DNA of 64,000 nucleotides from an uncultured Aquimarina sp. (GTDB taxonomy: Bacteria; Bacteroidota; Bacteroidia; Flavobacteriales; Flavobacteriaceae): positions 62,001 through 126,000 of the forward strand of contig CANMDH010000009.1 of assembly GCA_947496555.1 (NCBI GenBank), read 5' to 3'. Below are positions 62,941 through 64,000 of this stretch, in pieces. The notes below the pieces were generated by a model. It searched no databases and was not told the origin of the DNA. It worked only from the letters and a program-made list of their open reading frames with translations. Numbering within the stretch: the stretch's first letter is position 1; every line of letters begins with the position of its first letter. Both the position numbers and the translations under genes were made by a program.

Positions 62941-64000
62941 CTAATTTGAAACAAAGGTAGCCAAGAGCTGCAAAACTTTGCTTATTTCTTCATGAGAATT
63001 AAAGCTATGCAAGCAAATTCGTAATCGTTCTTCTCCTTTTGGCACTGTGGGTGATAAAATGGGTTTTACATCAAATCCTTTTTCCTGGATTTCTTTGGCC
63101 ACTTTTTTTACATGTTCATTACCTGAAATTACACAGCAATGAATAGCCGAAGTGCTTTTGATAAATTTTGATGCAAGTTTTAAGTTTTCGAGGGTGTGAT
63201 TAAAAAAAGTGATGTTCTCCTTTAGTTTTTTGATCTCTAATGTGTTTTGAAGTGCTTTATAAGCGCATTGAATTGTTGCCAAAGAATGTGGAGGTAACCC
63301 TGTAGTATATATAAAGCTTCGTGCAAAGTTAACCAAATAGCTTTTCAGATTTTCAGAACCCAAAATTACGGCTCCATGACAACCCAAAGCTTTGCCAAAC
63401 GTATTGATCCTGGCAAAAATCTGACCTTCTATACCTAATTCCTGAAGCAAACCGACTCCCTGCTTTCCATAAACTCCTGTTGCATGAGCTTCATCTATAA
63501 TTAGGTAACAATTATTTTCCTTACAAAACTCAACAAGGTTTTTTAAATCCGGAGAATCCCCATCCATCGAGAAAACAGATTCGGTAACTACATACACTTC
63601 GACAAGCTCAGTGTGACTATTACTTTTTAAACGTACTTTTTGAAGTTTTTTTTGCAGGTCTTCTAAATCATTATGTTTAAACTTATAGGACTTAGTATGG
63701 CTCATTTGTATGCCATCCCGAATTGAGGCATGAATTAGTTCATCATAAAAAATAAGATCACCCCGTTGCGGAACCGACGAAAAAAAACCAATATTGGCAT
63801 CGTACCCCGAGTTAAAAATCAAGGCGGCTTCAGCATTATGAAATTTTGCCAGTATTTTTTCGGTATCTGTATATAGTTGATGATTTCCTGATAACAAACG
63901 AGACCCGGTTGCGCCGTTTTTTTGTATGTTTTTATTTTTTAGAAGTTCATGCGTATCCTTAAAAATAGCTTCTGACAATGAAAAGCCTAAATAATCATTA
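62941..64000 (-). CDS. bioF: 8-amino-7-oxononanoate synthase (5' end beyond the window)
   Basis: A partial BioF. The frame runs from the window edge (NDYLGFSLSEAIF at its start) to the stop at 62941-62943. The true N-terminus is past base 64000. Seen are GATGSRLLSGNHQLY, AALIFNSGYDANIGFFSSVP, IIDEAHATGVYGKQG and the PLP lysine in NTFGKALGCHGAV. It condenses pimeloyl-ACP/CoA with alanine. An unusual extra segment, SNSHTELVEV, lies before YVVTESVFSMDGD and is encoded by a repeat-like sequence (63595-63617). Confidence 0.93.
   Translation of the reverse strand, partial: NDYLGFSLSEAIFKDTHELLKNKNIQKNGATGSRLLSGNHQLYTDTEKILAKFHNAEAALIFNSGYDANIGFFSSVPQRGDLIFYDELIHASIRDGIQMSHTKSYKFKHNDLEDLQKKLQKVRLKSNSHTELVEVYVVTESVFSMDGDSPDLKNLVEFCKENNCYLIIDEAHATGVYGKQGVGLLQELGIEGQIFARINTFGKALGCHGAVILGSENLKSYLVNFARSFIYTTGLPPHSLATIQCAYKALQNTLEIKKLKENITFFNHTLENLKLASKFIKSTSAIHCCVISGNEHVKKVAKEIQEKGFDVKPILSPTVPKGEERLRICLHSFNSHEEISKVLQLLATFVSN
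63595..63617 (-). repeat. REP-like sequence inside the bioF coding region
   Basis: CACTTCGACAAGCTCAGTGT followed by GAC. The minus-strand reading GTCACACTGAGCTTGTCGAAG belongs to the widespread GTCAxxCTGAGCTTGTCGAAG intergenic repeat class. Here it is read in frame as SHTELVEV within bioF. Confidence 0.65.

Noticed and set aside
1-64000. tRNA, rRNA, CRISPR arrays, insertion sequences or phage genes
   Set aside because: I looked for them by eye on both strands and found no supporting sequence. A dedicated tRNA or covariance search was not possible.

Overview
This AT-rich window comes from a member of the Bacteroidota, most likely a marine Flavobacteriaceae of the Aquimarina type. The evidence is gliding-motility genes (gldD, gldE), DUF4301, DUF3127 and DUF4199 proteins, TPR-AraC membrane regulators, A-rich translation starts and promoters with the Bacteroidota -7 box TAnnTTTG. 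Most of it is core genome. No tRNA, rRNA, CRISPR array, transposase or phage gene was seen.

Region by region. 1-9.5 kb: housekeeping genes (3' end of truB, a TonB-like protein, tag, upp, aat, DUF3127, flavin reductase, a histidine kinase, a thioesterase, HIT, greA). 9.5-20.7 kb: a TonB-dependent receptor behind a TPP riboswitch, a convergent hybrid kinase / NtrC-type regulator pair, and an overlapping operon (thiamine-binding protein, PnuC-type transporter, nucleoside-kinase-like protein, DUF4301, arfB). The riboswitch and the thiamine-binding protein suggest that this operon serves thiamine salvage at least as much as nicotinamide riboside. 20.8-36.5 kb: ahcY, an ABC transporter fused to an M1-type peptidase, rpmA/rplU, DUF4199, an EamA permease, gldD/gldE/ssb, mutY, an HU protein, a 29-residue ribosomal-type protein and RNase E/G. 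55.1-64 kb: recX, a cupin/JmjC protein and a split biotin locus (bioB, a ketoacyl synthase, bioA, an alpha/beta hydrolase, bioD, bioF).

The accessory region is 36.9-54.4 kb, a class I lanthipeptide locus. It contains a small HTH protein, two paralogous TPR-TM-AraC regulators flanking an orphan double-Gly precursor, a split LanB (glutamylation and elimination proteins), six tandem precursors, LanC, a secreted two-DTG aspartyl protease with a PDZ-like tail, a VKOR-thioredoxin oxidoreductase, a C39-peptidase ABC exporter, an HlyD-type adaptor and a last, unrelated double-Gly peptide. All six tandem cores carry C-x2-S-C-x-N-G-S-R-K-x-K-x-C-C. That is four invariant Cys but only two invariant Ser, so two thioether rings plus a disulfide is a plausible product, and the disulfide-forming enzyme in the operon fits this.

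How the locus may work: the dehydratase pair and LanC modify the peptides in the cytoplasm, the C39 exporter cuts after the double Gly and exports with HlyD, and the VKOR protein oxidises the remaining thiols. Repeated ATTC-N2/3-GAAT-nTCG boxes next to the lan promoter and the orphan precursor are candidate operators for the AraC-type regulators. Palindromic intergenic repeats occur near the left edge of the locus, and a related repeat appears to lie inside the bioF coding sequence.
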